A stretch of DNA of 64,000 nt from Pyrocephalus nanus. Taxonomy: Eukaryota; Chordata; Aves; Passeriformes; Tyrannidae. The translations under genes were made by a program, and so were the position numbers. The stretch is taken from positions 24,754,001-24,818,000 of the forward strand of contig CM076270.1 in assembly GCA_038380795.1 (NCBI GenBank), read 5' to 3'. The stretch's first letter is position 1. Each line of letters opens with the position of its first letter. Shown piece after piece: positions 1-11,411 of this stretch. The notes below the pieces were generated by a model that was not told where the DNA came from, did not search any database, and saw nothing but the letters and a program-made list of their open reading frames with translations.

Positions 1-2209
1 GGAAAGCTCATTAACCAAACTACAGAAGTTCATCTGCAAATCTCACTCTGTAGAGGTTTTATGTAACAGCTCCCTCTCACTGAGATGCTATTGAATAACA
101 GGCAGCATGCTGAAAGTCTTCTAATGCTTTCCAAAGCCTGGATTTATGGATGGGGTAAATCACTCTATTGCTCATAGCCTGATGGATGAAGAGTGGAGCG
201 TTCTAGCCTGGTGATTAATTAAATATGGATGCTGTTATGGGCTCTTTCAAAATGAAGAAAAGATGGCTCAAAGAATTATTTATTTTGCATTTAGCACAAT
301 CAGTTTCAGAAATGAGAAAGTCTCCAGAAGTTCTTGTAAAATTGAAGGATTAAGCATTTTTCAATTAAATAGCAATAGAAGAAAAAATAAGAGTATTAAG
401 GGGATAAGACACTGTTTGGTTAACTAAAGAGTTACCCATTGATAGTTTTAGTTAGAACTTCCCATGCAATATTTTCACCTTCATAAGAGACTGTGAATTG
501 TTTCACAAGACGAAAGTTTATGAGGTGTGTGACCAGTATCAGTTATCCACTTACTCAACCAATGGAAAGTTCCTCTGGTTCAATGCTGTCTCTGTCCTTT
601 TATGATCTGAGGCTGCAGAACTTCTTTCCTGTTCTTACCACAATTCTGGCAAATCTAGGCTGCTTAGCTTCCACTTCTTAGTCCTTAGATGGAGTAAGAA
701 CATCCTAGCTATAAATGCTAAGAACTAGACCATGTGCCTGCTTTTGAAGTGAATTCTTCTGTCTATTATTCCTGCACCCTCACACCAACAGGCAGACTTA
801 AAATCCATGAAAACAATGGAATGAATGAGGAGGAAAGGTAAGTGGAGAAACTGAGGAGTAACTAACTAGTTTTTCCTTGCCTCAGGACACACTCATGCAC
901 AAAGCAATTACTGAAGGATTATTAAACAGAAGCAAACACCGATATTTATATTTCCTGTCTCCTCTAAACTTCCATTACTAAAAATATAAACTTTAAGTTT
1001 CGAAACAACCAAAATGAGGAAACACTCAGGAGTCATATTTGACAACACATTTATCACCAATGTGGTGGGCTGACCTTGGCTGGCTGCCAGCTGCCCACCA
1101 AGCCACTCTATCACTCCCCCTTCCCAGTATATATATATATATATCCCCTATACCCAGAGTATTCAGAGGTTGAGATAAGCCAGTTTACTAAAGCAAAAGG
1201 GAAAGTTTGTGAGTGCACAAAGAGAAAAAAAACAAACAAACAAACTTTTTCTTCTACTTTTCTTTCTTCTACAGCAAGTGATGTCTGGCCACCTCCTGGC
1301 AAGCAGGGCTTGAGCACATGCAGCAATTGCTCCAGAAGGCAAACATCAATGCCCCTGCTTCCTCCTCCTCCTTTTCTTAGCTTTTATATCTGAGCTGACA
1401 TCATAGGGTATGAAATACCCCTTTGGTCAGCCGGGGTCAGCTCCCAGCCTACTGAGGGGGGATGGAATGTTGGGGCAGCACTGATGCCGTGCCAGCTCTG
1501 CTCAGCAGCAGCCAAAACACTGGTGTGTTATCAACACCTCCCCAGCTACCAAGGCAAAGCACAGCACTGGCAGAGCAGCTGTGGCAAAACGAAGCCAGAC
1601 CCAATACACCAAATGAATACAGTTTTACTCTGATTTCAGATAGTTCTTTTCACATCCATTACATTGTTTTGAATGTATATATTTGGATAAGAATATATCT
1701 ACAGAAATATATCTATACAGAATATATCTACAGAATGTGAACACCAAGGCAAAAATACCAAAGGATACACAGGAAAAGATCAGCATCTCTTTTTTAGGCT
1801 CACTACTAACATTAATATTGAATACAGAAGTAGTCCTCTTTTTTAGGAATCAAAGCATTACTATAAGTAGTTAGAAATAACTACTATAAGTAGTTACTTT
1901 ACAATTTCAAATCTCTTGGGAATAAAAAGGTTGCCATGTATTTTTATAAATCACAGTATTCATCTATGCAGATAAAGGGTTCCTATTTCAATACTACAAA
2001 GTATTACACCAGAGAACCCAAAAAAAAAAAAAAAACCAAGAAAAAAAGGATAATAAAGCTTTTCTGTTATAGAAATGTAACTGTAATATGTACACTTCTC
2101 ACATTCTTACTGGAGCTCTGCAGTTCACATTCTTACTGGAGCTCTGCAGTTCCCTGGGAAGCTGGGAGATCCATTTCTTCTTTCTTCTGTAAAAAACTTC
2201 TAGACTTCA
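1..2209. other. Sequence downstream of PLSCR1, including its 3' UTR
   Basis: This stretch lies beyond the PLSCR1 stop codon in the direction of minus-strand transcription, so the part nearest 2209 must hold the 3' UTR. I see no clear AATAAA or ATTAAA on the minus strand within the first 1.2 kb, so the 3' end is not placed. The sequence also has a short TA dinucleotide run at about 1127-1144, imperfect AT-rich repeats at about 1683-1740 and an A-rich tract at about 2021-2048. Open frames here are short and have no recognisable similarity. I find no gene. Confidence 0.6.
2100..2151. repeat. Perfect 26-bp tandem duplication in the PLSCR1 3' UTR region
   Basis: Two identical adjacent 26-bp copies (2100-2125 and 2126-2151), each beginning CACATTCTTACTGG and ending GCTCTGCAGTT. 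They lie about 60 bp past the PLSCR1 stop codon in the transcribed direction, so the duplication is very probably in the 3' UTR. The absence of any mismatch suggests a recent event or a polymorphic repeat. Confidence 0.9.
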
Positions 2210-2266
2210 TCACCAAACTCCCGATTCCTGTTTCCTATTAGCACCGTGCTCAAAAAACATGAAGTC
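2210..2266 (-). CDS. PLSCR1: PLSCR1 last coding exon (residues 276-293 and stop)
   Basis: Encodes [18 protein letters not shown] and a TGA stop at 2212-2210. The acceptor is ACCCCCTAAG after an uninterrupted T tract. DFMFFE completes the C-terminal membrane helix. The short extracellular tail ending KQESGVW matches the ending of mammalian PLSCR1, which helps separate this gene from PLSCR2 and PLSCR5. Confidence 0.95.
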   Translation of the reverse strand, partial: DFMFFEHGANRKQESGVW

Positions 2267-5200
2267 CTTAGGGGGTAAAAAAAAGCAAACAAACAAATAC
2301 TTAATGTGGCTCTTATTTAGGAGATCTCCTGGCAGCTCTGCAAGGTTCTGTTTGGTTCTTGCTGCTGCAAGGGTCTTTGCAAGGTGGGGGGGCTGTTGCC
2401 ATGCCCTAACACTTGGGTGTCTCAGAATGGGACACCCCAGAGCGAGATGGTGAAAGACCAACATGGAAACTCTTCATTTATCACTAGCCAAAGCTATGAT
2501 TCCTTTGCTCAGGATTCCTGCCCTGGCTTTGTTCAACCTGACTCAGTCCCTTTCATTTTACCCCAAACTGGACTCCACTGTAATGATGATTATCTCTAAG
2601 TTTACACGTGGGGGCCCCATTTTCTGTGCTCGGGATCCTGCATTGCTCACTCCCCAAGGCTGTGCTTGATGCACAGGAACACACCCAGCTGAACAAAGCC
2701 AGGGCTGCTGGAGGCTGGGGAGACCTTCCCAAACTCCAGGTGCTTCACATGCCCCTCTCCTGCCCCTGCAGCCCTCCAGCACAGCAGCACTGCACGTTCT
2801 GCAATTGCACCGATCTGCATCCACAGGCAGGTGGAAACACGAGTGTGCTGCACGCTGTTTCCAAAGAGCAAAGTGCACTGCAATACTGCCACAGCAGGGT
2901 CTGAGTGCAGCTGAGAGGTGCTCTGACAGGTTCAATGTGCTTAGCCTCCACACAGCCCCTCCATTCGGAAATTACTCCTCTGAGAGCGTTCAGTCCTGCT
3001 CAGCTCAGTGCTTCACACATTCCAAGGAGAGCCAGGATGAACTGGCTGCAGCATTCAGCTGTCCACCAGCTCAGAATAAACCCTTTACCAGCACAGTTTG
3101 GACATGAAGATCAAAAAGACAGTTCCTATTCAAACATTAGGGAACAACAGACTCACGATGAGGAAGCAAGCTCCAATCATGACAGCTTTCATTTTCACAT
3201 CCAGGTCCATCGGGAATGCGATTCCAAAGTTATCTGCATCTGTAAAGGCTTCTTTCACAAACCCAGTCCAATGCTTAGAGATCCTCCCCACGGTACAGGT
3301 CTCATCCAGAGACTTCACCTGGTTTAATATAAAATTAAAACAACATCATGAAATCTGTCATTCATAATATTCCCAAATCCATTTCAGGGCAAGTCCATTT
3401 GAAAGCTTCAGACTTAATGTATTAATGAATTAATGTAATTACTGAGTGCAAGTGCTTGTACCAAAAGGCAATCAGACTATCAGACAGTCATTCTTTAGTA
3501 GCACAGCAACCACACACACACCCCACCCCCCTTCTCCTGGAAGTGTTGTCTTTTAGCCGGGAGAGCGAATTATTTCCTCCTGCCATGTATCAGGAACAAA
3601 TGAAAATTAAACAAACTACATTATTCTGTTCCAAAGCAGAGATCAGCCCTTTGTCAACATTATGTTTCCTAAAGTTAGGTCCAGTCTTCTGGGTCATGTG
3701 AAAGACTAATACCCAAAATAAAATCATACTAAATTTGATCTAGTAATTCTTTGCAACATTACTTTAAATATTAAATGGTAAAGTAATATATCTACTACTT
3801 AATGTGCTTTAGTCACTATTAATTTAAAGTGGAAGTTGCAACTCCTCAGTCATTCAACTCTATATTTTAGGTCTAAATTATCTTAATTTATTAGTTCATT
3901 GAATGATTATTAACTTATTTAATAAGTGATTGTAGAAAGTCATTTCACTAAATACCTAATACAGCTGAGAATAACATTTTATGTTAGGGCCTAACATAAT
4001 AGATTCAAAAAGACTTTGCTCCTCAGTTTTTTAATTAACTAATCTGTGTGCAGCCACAGGGAATTATTCTCACTGATCACAAATGAGTGACTTTAAGATG
4101 TAATTTCTAGCATTTTGTCTGTTTTATCTAGAGTAATTTAGATATCTAGAGAAGTGAGTTGATTATACCAGCATTAAAAGATTATGCACTAATTACTTAA
4201 TATATGACCTGTCAACAGAACTGTAGTTTGAGCCACAAACTATCAAGCCTTTCTCTGAAAACACATATGTGCAACCGATTTTTAGCACTGCATACCTCAA
4301 AATTAACATCCTCACAGCAGCTGCAGACGACACAGGGGCCGGAAATTTTCAGAACATCCATTCCTTTCTCATCTTGAATGGTGAACTTTGGCAGGCAGGC
4401 ATGCCAGTTCTGGACAACATAACCAACTGTTGTTCCTGGAGGCGCCTGCACTTCCATCTTTGCAGGAGAGAGAAAAGCTCCCAGTGAGTGTTCATGCTTC
4501 GAAATGCTCGTGAGACAAAACCCCCAACAGCACACAAAGAAACACAAACTTATTTTTCCACTGCAATCTGGCCTTTCAGTGCACGAGCTGCATGGAATTT
4601 TCTGCGAGTGCCTTCGGAAGACTGCACTCAGACTGCAAACCTCAAATGCAACTTCTGCCTTCAAGAAAACAGTGAGAGACTCCTCAGACTATGGAGTGCA
4701 TGAGCTATGCATCTACAGCATGAAGATCAAAGTCCAGTGAAGGAAAGGCAGTAAGTGAAGTCATTATAGGGTGCAGCTACTACAAACCCCTGAATAAGAG
4801 TTCTAAGTAGGTTCAGATTTTAAAGTTGCAGAAGTTGAATCATCCCAGAATTATGTTATTATTAAAAAAACTCATGATCTCGTGAATTGAATTTTTATAT
4901 AGCTTTCACAGCTGTAAAATGAAAACTCTAGCTATTATTTTATGAAAACCATTGCCTTACTCTTCCATTCTAAGTCCAGATTTCAGCACTAGCCACAAGT
5001 TCCCTGACACGCTGTTCAATCCCATTTTCCATCACCATAATTGGAAATGTCCAGCATGAGTCCAAGTGTTACAGCACACTCCCTTCTTCCCACACTGAGA
5101 ATCCCACGTGTAAATCCCACGGATCTCCCCACAACACGCAGGCAGAACCTGCTTTGTTTCACATCACCTGCTGATTCATCTTAACAATCCACAGCAGGTC

Positions 5201-8200
5201 CATGTGAAGGTGAGAGGCAGCAACTCACCTCCTGCAAGCAGCAGGGGAAGCAGCAGGAGGAGCAGCGCAGGGGCCTCTGCAGGGTGATCACCTCGCGGCC
5301 CAGGTTGTCGATGATGCGGAGGGTGAAGGATCTCGAGGGCCCACAGCACATCCTGGTGAGGCAGTCGGTGTCCTCTGCTGCAAAGTACACCCTCTGCCCC
5401 AGAGCATTCTTGAGTTCGTATTTGTTGTTTGTTTCAAAGCCGGTCAAAACTGAAACACAGGGAAGGAACTGTAACGTTTGTGGGGTGTGCCTGGTCAGGG
5501 ATCTCTCCCTGCTACCTCCACAGCCACCCTTTGGGAAGGGGAGCCTCGCTCCAAGTCCCTCAGAGAGAAGTTACCGTGGACAAGGACATGCAGGAAGAGC
5601 ACAGAGATTCCCACCAGTCCCCATTCCCACCCCACCAGACCTGGACACCTGCTGGCAGAGCAAGCACCACAGCTATCAGTAACAACGTGGGTGATTCTCA
5701 GGGAAGAGCTGAACAGGTGAGAAGTAAAAACACTTGTGAACCTGGGGGTGAAGCCAGAGAAGGGCACAGATACATTCAGAATGAGAAGGCCACTAAAAAG
5801 CCTTGCATCAAGATTCACAGCAGCATACACTGGAAGCAACAAGAGCCAGGACAGAATTTTTAATTAATTTCTACAACAAATGAAAACACTCTTTTAAGTT
5901 TTATAGAAAGAAAATACAGTAACATTACGTGTCAGCTGAGATGTACGGTCCATTTTATTTCTTCTATTTGAAAGACACTGATAACATGACTTTGATGTTC
6001 TTACAGTGAATAGAACGAGAGGAACAGAAGAAAAGCCATTCAGTTTGCTAAAACAGCAGGACAGCCTGTAAACAGGATCAAAGCCACATGCCAGTCTGTG
6101 GAACTAGGTGGGATATGACAGGAAAAGTCTTCAAGTAGGGAAGAGAGGAGACTAGAAATTGTAGAAATTGTGAATTAATAACATCAGAAATGTGTGACTT
6201 CATCTATAACTAGCTACCAGGGTTATTCAGTTTCACTGCTGTGTAGAACCTGCTTAAAATCCTCCTCCCTCTTAATTTCTCCTTCCTCTTCTCCATAACT
6301 TCTGCAGGAATTGAGACAGGTTACTAGAGACAGGAAAGAGAAAGGTGATGATCCCCCTTAAACACATAGCATTAAAGGAAGTTCTTGGGATTATTAGATT
6401 TAAATACTTTGTACTTACTCTCAAGAAGTTCAATTTGCTGATGAATTAGTATCTGGTCAATCTGTCCACGGTTCAAAAATTAAACAGAATAAATAGTTAA
6501 CAAGTTGTAGCTAAGAGAAATGTAGTTTTAAGAGCCATTGCTGTTTCATGTCAGAATGAAAATTTGTGGATCAATACACAGTACAGAGGCACATTATCTA
6601 CCAATAAAGCTGTGGGAGTAGCTCACACCCCATCCTTGTCCTGTCCCCTGCCAGTTCAGCAGAAGAGCTGGAGCTGATGGCAGGAGCTGTACCCAAACTG
6701 CTCTAGTCACCAGTCACTAGCAGCAGGACTAACATGCCTGTGCTGCTTTCAGGACTCAGAGACCGACAGAGATCTGACATCACAGGTCCCAGAGCCTCCA
6801 TGCAAACCAAAGAAGGAAGCTGAGGCATTTTAGAGCAGAAGCTCAGTTACTGCTCAGCTCTGAGGGAAACTTAGGGAAAATCAGCCTCTCCTCACCATTG
6901 CTAAAAAAATAAAAAAATAAAAAGCAATTTGCAGAACTGGCAACAATACTCCAGCGTTAACCTTGCCAGTGATGAGATGAACTGTGTTTTACAGCACAAG
7001 GACATATCCTGTAACCTGGAAACAATTTTGCTATTAGCATTCTCCATGTTGTGAAGTCTGACTAGCACCTCCACTAACAGCATTAAGAGGTGGTGTGAAG
7101 AAAGCGTCAGGTAGAAAATTAAGCACCTCTAATGCTCTCCAGTTGCCCATATCACAGATATTTGTTGTGTACACCTTGCCAAACCATGCTCACCTCACAA
7201 ACAGCAGCCTCAGCAGTGGGAAGGATGTAGGGTAGTCCTGTGCCCCTCTCCCTTTAGCATCTTCCTTGGACAGGTTCTAGAGGGGTCACAGGCACCTCCT
7301 CCCTCAGACACACACCCGAGGCTTCACCCAGCAGCCCAAACACAGCAACCCCACAGATGCTTATTTAGCTTTTCCATGGATGCAGGCTGCTTCCCAGGGA
7401 ATTCCCGACCTCTGGAAGGAGGAAAGGTGCAGGTACCTGTGTGAGGTATTCCAGTCCAGGAGGGCAGTTGGGAATAGAAGGAGGGATAGGCATCCAAATT
7501 GTCCCCTCGTGCATGACGGGCTGATTCTGCACAGGTGGAACAGCAGGTCCGCCTGGGAATCCCATGTACTGGGCTTGGAAGCCATAGCTCCCTGCACCTG
7601 AGAGGTTTGGAATGGCAGGAGAGGGAGAGGTATGAAAATTAGATACTGGAAAAGAATTGCCCCATTGATCTTCAAAAGATTGATTAGTTCACTGTTCTGA
7701 ACTATGGAGATCCTTATACCTTCTGTATTTCAGTTCTGAATATTGACAGCCTTCATGAAGGAAGTCACACTGGACTGGGAGGCTCTAATGCCTCAGAAGA
7801 AAACCCAAACAAAATAAATAAATGCAGCACTCTTGAATACAGCAGAAATTCCATTCACATAAAGATAGAAAATTCAAAAATTAGAAAAAAATGAATACAT
7901 GTTATTTCTAAGTAGAGAAGACAGAAGGCTTTAAATTCCAAGAAAAGCACTGGTATTTAGAAGTTTTCAGTTGAGTAAATGAGTAATTTTAGGACAGAAT
8001 TTTCCTGAAATTATACTTTCTACTTATGTGATAGTAAATGCCCTTTTACCAAAGATCATCTGTAGTTCTCAAACCAGATGACTGTGACCTAAAAACTGCA
8101 CTTTCCCACTTGTTTAAAGGTTTCTCTGCCAAACCCCAAAAAACCCACAACTCCTTCCCAGAGGAAGTGCATAGTAAAGGAGGAAAGAGTTCCACGTTTT

Positions 8201-10660
8201 GTGAATGGATGTCAAGAAAACCTCCAGTAGGTGCTGAGCAGGAAACACGAGCTGCCAGGGAGCACTGCAGGCTGTGAGTGCTCAGCAGCCCAGCAGATGG
8301 CACGGGCAGCACTGCCCATCCCCTGTCCCCTGTCACAGCCCTGCCCATCCCCTGTCCCCTGTCCCAGCCCTGCCCATCCCCTGTCCCCTGTCACAGCCCT
8401 GCCCATCCCCTGTCCCCTATCCCAGCCCTGCCCATCCCCTGTCCCCTGTCACAGCCCTGCCCATCCCCTGTCCCCTGTCACAGCCCTGCCCATCCCCTGT
8501 CCCCTGTCACAGCCCTGCCCATCCCCTGTCCCCTGTCACAGCCCTGCCCATCCCCTGTCCCCTGTCACAGCCCTGCCCATCCCCTGTCCCCTGTCACAGC
8601 CCTGCCCATCCCCTGTCCCCTGTCACAGCCCTGCCCTCCTCCCACCACCACCCCTGCAGCTGCACGAGTTGACAGTGAAAGTTACAGAACAGCAACTGTG
8701 GGGTTTTCCTTCATTTAACACCTCCCTGCTGGGCAGACAGGCTTTCAGTCTTACACACAGGATTTTATATTCTACTCAGAAGTGAGCATAAAATGCACAC
8801 AGAGCATTTTTGTACAAACAGTTTGAGATACTGGCTTGTAGACTTATCTTTAGTCCCCTCCAGCCCAGCACCAAATTCCACATTATGTTACCATACATGG
8901 ACCTTTACATGAGAAAGATCAGGCTGTGGCCACAACCAGGCCAGCAAACAGCTTAAAATTCATAGGTGGCCAGCTCACCCCAGAGAAGAACCCACCCTTT
9001 GGAAATACAGAATCACTTCTATGTCTGAGGCTTTTCACATAAACTCTCTACTGCTGTTGTGTGCAAGTGTGTGCACACACAATCATTCAAAGGGGCAGGG
9101 AATGCTCTTTCCTTGCTGAAGCCAGCTGTACCTACAGACCTCAGACTGCCTTGCTGCACGATGCACAAGCTTTAATTTACGAACAGCACAGCACCTTAGG
9201 CCAAACATTCTGCATTTTATCTGCAACCTCTGCTTTGAGCCTGATTGTCAGATACTGCACATTGTGAGCTGGTGCCTCAGAAAGCAGTCATTGGAAGAAA
9301 TAAGAGAAAAGCTGCATTTAGGAGTGCTGCATTCTGAATGTAGAACAGAAAATAAGAAAGGAGAAAAGCAAGTGAGGGAAAGTGTAAAGGATAACCACGT
9401 GCCAAGTACAGCAACAGAGCAAGAAAGGGGAACAGAATTCATGGACCAGCAGAACTGCAGGAGGAAAACAACCTTCTTCAGGTCTGGATTTCTTGAGAAA
9501 AATAAAATACTGAAAGAACAATTTAAAAATCTGATCACCAGTAAGAAGCTGCCACACATTAATTGCTTTGCATCAGTTAACCTCCCTAGCAGTGAAGTTT
9601 GCATCAAAAGTGCCTCCCTAGCAAACTCCACACAGTGACCACAGCAGAATATCTGACTTTTTTAAATCCTACCGCTGCTGGCACTGCTCAGCACGCACTC
9701 AAAAAAGAGAGAAATTACTTTCCAGAAAAGCAGAAATTAAAGGAAACTTTATAGAAAGAATATCAATGAAGTAAATTGGAGATGATCACACTTGTACAAC
9801 CCCCTATTCCCCATGGTTATTTCCCAATAGTATTGCAGGTCTGTCACCAAGCAACCTACCTTGGTAAGTGCCAGGGACAGGCTGAGGGGGGCCATAGGGG
9901 ACTCCAGGTGCTGGGGCAGGTTGAGGTCCTGGAAGAATGGAACATACTCTCTGAGCATTGATCTTTTCCTCCTATCCTAGGGTGAAAGACCCCCAACACT
10001 GCCTCCTTTTCCAGAGCACACACAGGAATTAGGCAGCTGTTTCCTGGACAGCCAAAACTGTACATCAAGCTCATATTTAATTTATGAACAGTGTGTATGT
10101 TAAACATCAGTAGAACTTAAAGGAGTTCTGGTCCTTAAAGCTCAGAAAAAAGGGCAGGTATTGCCCATGATGAATGGGCATGAATATGTCATGGAATCAT
10201 CTGGCTCAAAATGAACCTCTGGTGATCACCCAGTCCAAGCCCTGCTCAGGCAGGATCAGTTCACTCTGTCAGGACCAGGGGTGCCTTTGTTCACTGATAT
10301 TTAGAAGGAAGCTTTAAATCCAAGCATTGCCAGGAAACTGCCAGGCTGCCCTCCAGTACAGAACATGGAAACGAGCCACTCCCCTCTATGCAAAACATCT
10401 TCTCCCAGCTTCTTCAAGTTCAGACTCTACTACTGCCTCACCAGCAGTATTTATTATTTTTATTTCACTTCAGAAATCAAGAACTGAAAATGTAAGCTCT
10501 ATGTTTTGTAAAATATTCCAATTTAACACTTTCGTACATATTTCATAGAATTAGAAGGTGAACTAATAGCTAAGTTAATATTGCTTTAACACCTTGGAAG
10601 GACCCATGCTATCTTTGATGTTAACAAAAGATGACATTTTGTATTTTACTCACCTTGCAT
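2210..10660 (-). CDS. PLSCR1: Phospholipid scramblase 1, eight coding exons
   Basis: A membrane-anchored protein of the scramblase family, known for Ca2+-dependent movement of phospholipids between bilayer leaflets; mammalian PLSCR1 also enters the nucleus and is interferon-induced. Minus-strand coding exons: 10660-10654, 9928-9860, 7597-7437, 6461-6419, 5449-5229, 4457-4296, 3318-3157 and 2266-2210. All have AG/GT borders and compatible phases and give 882 nt, 293 aa plus stop. In order: Pro/Gly/Gln-rich N-terminus (1-79); conserved [14 protein letters not shown] (80-93); scramblase core; Cys cluster CCFPCC (159-164); nuclear-import-like [10 protein letters not shown] (232-241); Ca-binding segment [12 protein letters not shown] (248-259); single C-terminal membrane helix (about 264-281); tail ending SGVW as in mammalian PLSCR1. 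Human PLSCR1 is 318 aa, so the N-terminus is shorter. The ending and the nuclear-import segment favour PLSCR1 over PLSCR2. The start is the least certain part, because an upstream exon could provide another ATG. Confidence 0.93.
3157..3318 (-). CDS. PLSCR1: PLSCR1 162-nt exon, nuclear-import, Ca-binding and membrane segments (residues 222-275)
   Basis: Encodes [20 protein letters not shown], then VKEAFT, the Ca2+-binding segment [12 protein letters not shown] (248-259) and the start of the membrane helix [13 protein letters not shown]. The acidic residues D248, D250 and D259, which in human PLSCR1 belong to the EF-hand-like loop, are all kept, so Ca2+ binding is expected to be intact. Acceptor AAACCAG, donor GTGAGT. 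Confidence 0.95.
4296..4457 (-). CDS. PLSCR1: PLSCR1 162-nt exon, scramblase core (residues 168-221)
   Basis: Encodes [20 protein letters not shown], then [29 protein letters not shown]. The family usually has I-E-I/V-Q-A-P-P-G here, and the ATG at the exon start is simply the codon replacing Ile, not a translation start. Phase 0-0, acceptor TGCAAAG, donor GTATGC. Confidence 0.95.
5229..5449 (-). CDS. PLSCR1: PLSCR1 221-nt exon, scramblase core with Cys cluster (residues 94-167)
   Basis: Encodes [20 protein letters not shown], then YFAAEDTDC, the [15 protein letters not shown] segment and [16 protein letters not shown]. It begins the membrane-associated beta-barrel-like scramblase domain. 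In human PLSCR1 the Cys cluster is CCCPCC and is S-palmitoylated, directing the protein to the plasma membrane. Here the third position is Phe (residue 161) and four of the five cysteines remain. Acceptor TGTTTCAG, donor GTGAGT. Confidence 0.95.
6419..6461 (-). CDS. PLSCR1: PLSCR1 43-nt exon, residues 80-94
   Basis: A small exon encoding [14 protein letters not shown], one of the most conserved scramblase motifs, with donor GTAAGT and acceptor GGACAG. The pyrimidine tract before the acceptor is weak. The matching PLSCR5 exon (31804-31846) has exactly the same length and phase. Confidence 0.93.
7437..7597 (-). CDS. PLSCR1: PLSCR1 exon, residues 26-79
   Basis: A 161-nt exon (acceptor CCTCTCAG, donor GTACCT) that finishes the Pro/Gly-rich arm. 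It includes [33 protein letters not shown] and a terminal CAG codon. The WMP and NCPPGLEYL stretches are strongly conserved in mammalian PLSCR1 and PLSCR2, which anchors both the frame and the exon borders. Confidence 0.93.
8312..8630. repeat. 29-bp minisatellite, 11 copies, in a PLSCR1 intron
   Basis: Eleven head-to-tail 29-bp units, each CTGCCCATCCCCTGTCCCCT followed by GTCACAGCC, with occasional GTCCCAGCC or a single T/A change. The period is exact: starts at 8312, 8341, 8370 and so on to 8602. The array lies in the PLSCR1 intron between exons 7437-7597 and 9860-9928. Because 29 is not a multiple of three and the unit has no stop, all three plus frames stay open, so the long His/Pro/Ser frames here are artefacts. 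On the transcribed minus strand each unit has four or more G runs separated by 2-3 nt. Confidence 0.95.
9860..9928 (-). CDS. PLSCR1: PLSCR1 exon, proline-rich N-terminus (residues 3-26)
   Basis: A 69-nt phase 1-1 exon with acceptor ATTCTTCCAG and donor GTAGGT. It encodes [20 protein letters not shown] followed by TYQ. Proline-rich segments are typical of scramblase N-termini, where PxxP and PPxY-type motifs bind SH3 and WW domains. PxxP spacing is present here, but I see no exact PPxY. Confidence 0.9.
10187..10290 (-). mobile_element. CR1 LINE 3'-end fragment
   Basis: The plus strand reads ATGGAATCATCTGGCTC, then CTCTGGTGATCACCCAGTCC and AAGCCCTGCTCAGGCAGGAT. This follows the order of the reverse complement of an avian CR1 3' region (GAATCAT, then ACCTCTGG-GATCA-CCAGTCCAA, then a CTGCT stretch). 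It is diverged and short. It lies in the PLSCR1 intron between the first two coding exons. The subfamily cannot be given by eye. Confidence 0.6.
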
Positions 10661-10685
10661 CGCCGTGGGTTTGCTTACAGCTGTC
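10654..10685 (-). CDS. PLSCR1: PLSCR1 start exon (7 coding nt)
   Basis: Read on the minus strand, a TTCTTTTGCAG acceptor precedes a 32-nt exon that ends ATGCAAG followed by a strong GTGAGT donor. The frame continuing into the next exon reads [11 protein letters not shown], which resembles the mammalian segment PPTAFQ-G. The only in-frame ATG is at 10660, with G at -3, and gives a protein starting MQGPQPAP. If the 35-nt exon at 11412-11446 is joined upstream, it supplies an in-frame TAA, which supports this ATG. A different first exon could still extend the protein. The exon ends in phase 1. Confidence 0.7.
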
Positions 10686-11285
10686 CTGCAAAAGAACATT
10701 TTTATTTCGTGATGTTTTTAATATGTAATTTCACAAAAGAGTTATTCAGAGTTCTCTATTTATTACTGATAAAAGAGATTTGCCTGTCTAAACCATATGG
10801 GAAAGCTAAAAGGTAAAATAAGCTTAAATGTCTCAGCTTCCTTCTAAGCTATGTCTCCACCACCACATAAATCTGAATTATCTATGCCTGCAATAATGCT
10901 TTGAGTATCCTGAAACCATCCCCAGCTCAGAGGAAAGCATTGGGATGTGCAGGACTCCACTGTGCAGCCATTCAGAAACACCATGCAACTCACAGGAACA
11001 AACTGGTGCAGTAATTCCAGAGCAGCTGGCTCAGTGTACTGATGCTGGCTACAAAACCTGCAGGGTAAATATGGAGCAGCCATATCACCATGCCACCCCC
11101 TACCCAGTTTTTTAAGCTATTCCACCCCTGAAGTGAAGTTCTACTGCACAACACCGATCCAGTTTCCACCCCCACAGGATAAAAAGGCAGGCTCACACAG
11201 GGGAGTGAGAGCTGAGCACAACACCATGAGTGAAAGGGCCAGCTGCTTGTCCTGTTCCTTCTACCCTTCCAGGTTGCCAAAGGAA

Positions 11286-11375
11286 TTAAACCAAAAACAA
11301 ACCAACAAACAAACACCCAAAACCACAAACAAACACACAACCCCTTCCCCCCAAAAAAAACCCCACAAACACACC
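11286..11375. repeat. C/A-rich low-complexity tract
   Basis: A run of CAAACAAACAAACACCCAAAACCACAA-type sequence, G/T-rich when read on the minus strand. It resembles the tracts at 16165-16246, 45564-45655 and 53778-53895. Frames across it are artefacts. Confidence 0.85.
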
Positions 11376-11411
11376 ACACCAGAAAGAACATTTACTGATA
11401 GCAGCACTAAC

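Noticed and set aside
2050..2056. AATAAA-like word (ATAATAAAG) near the PLSCR1 3' end
   Set aside because: It is on the plus strand, opposite to the gene, so it cannot be the PLSCR1 polyadenylation signal.
4212..4664. A 150-codon minus-strand frame running through the PLSCR1 exon as a single coding unit
   Set aside because: Only 4457-4296 matches the scramblase family. The parts outside it are intron read-through, with clear splice sites at both borders.
8231..8785. Three overlapping plus-strand frames of 132-184 codons rich in Pro, Ser, Cys and His
   Set aside because: All three come from the same 29-bp minisatellite read in rotating frames, and they lie antisense within a PLSCR1 intron.
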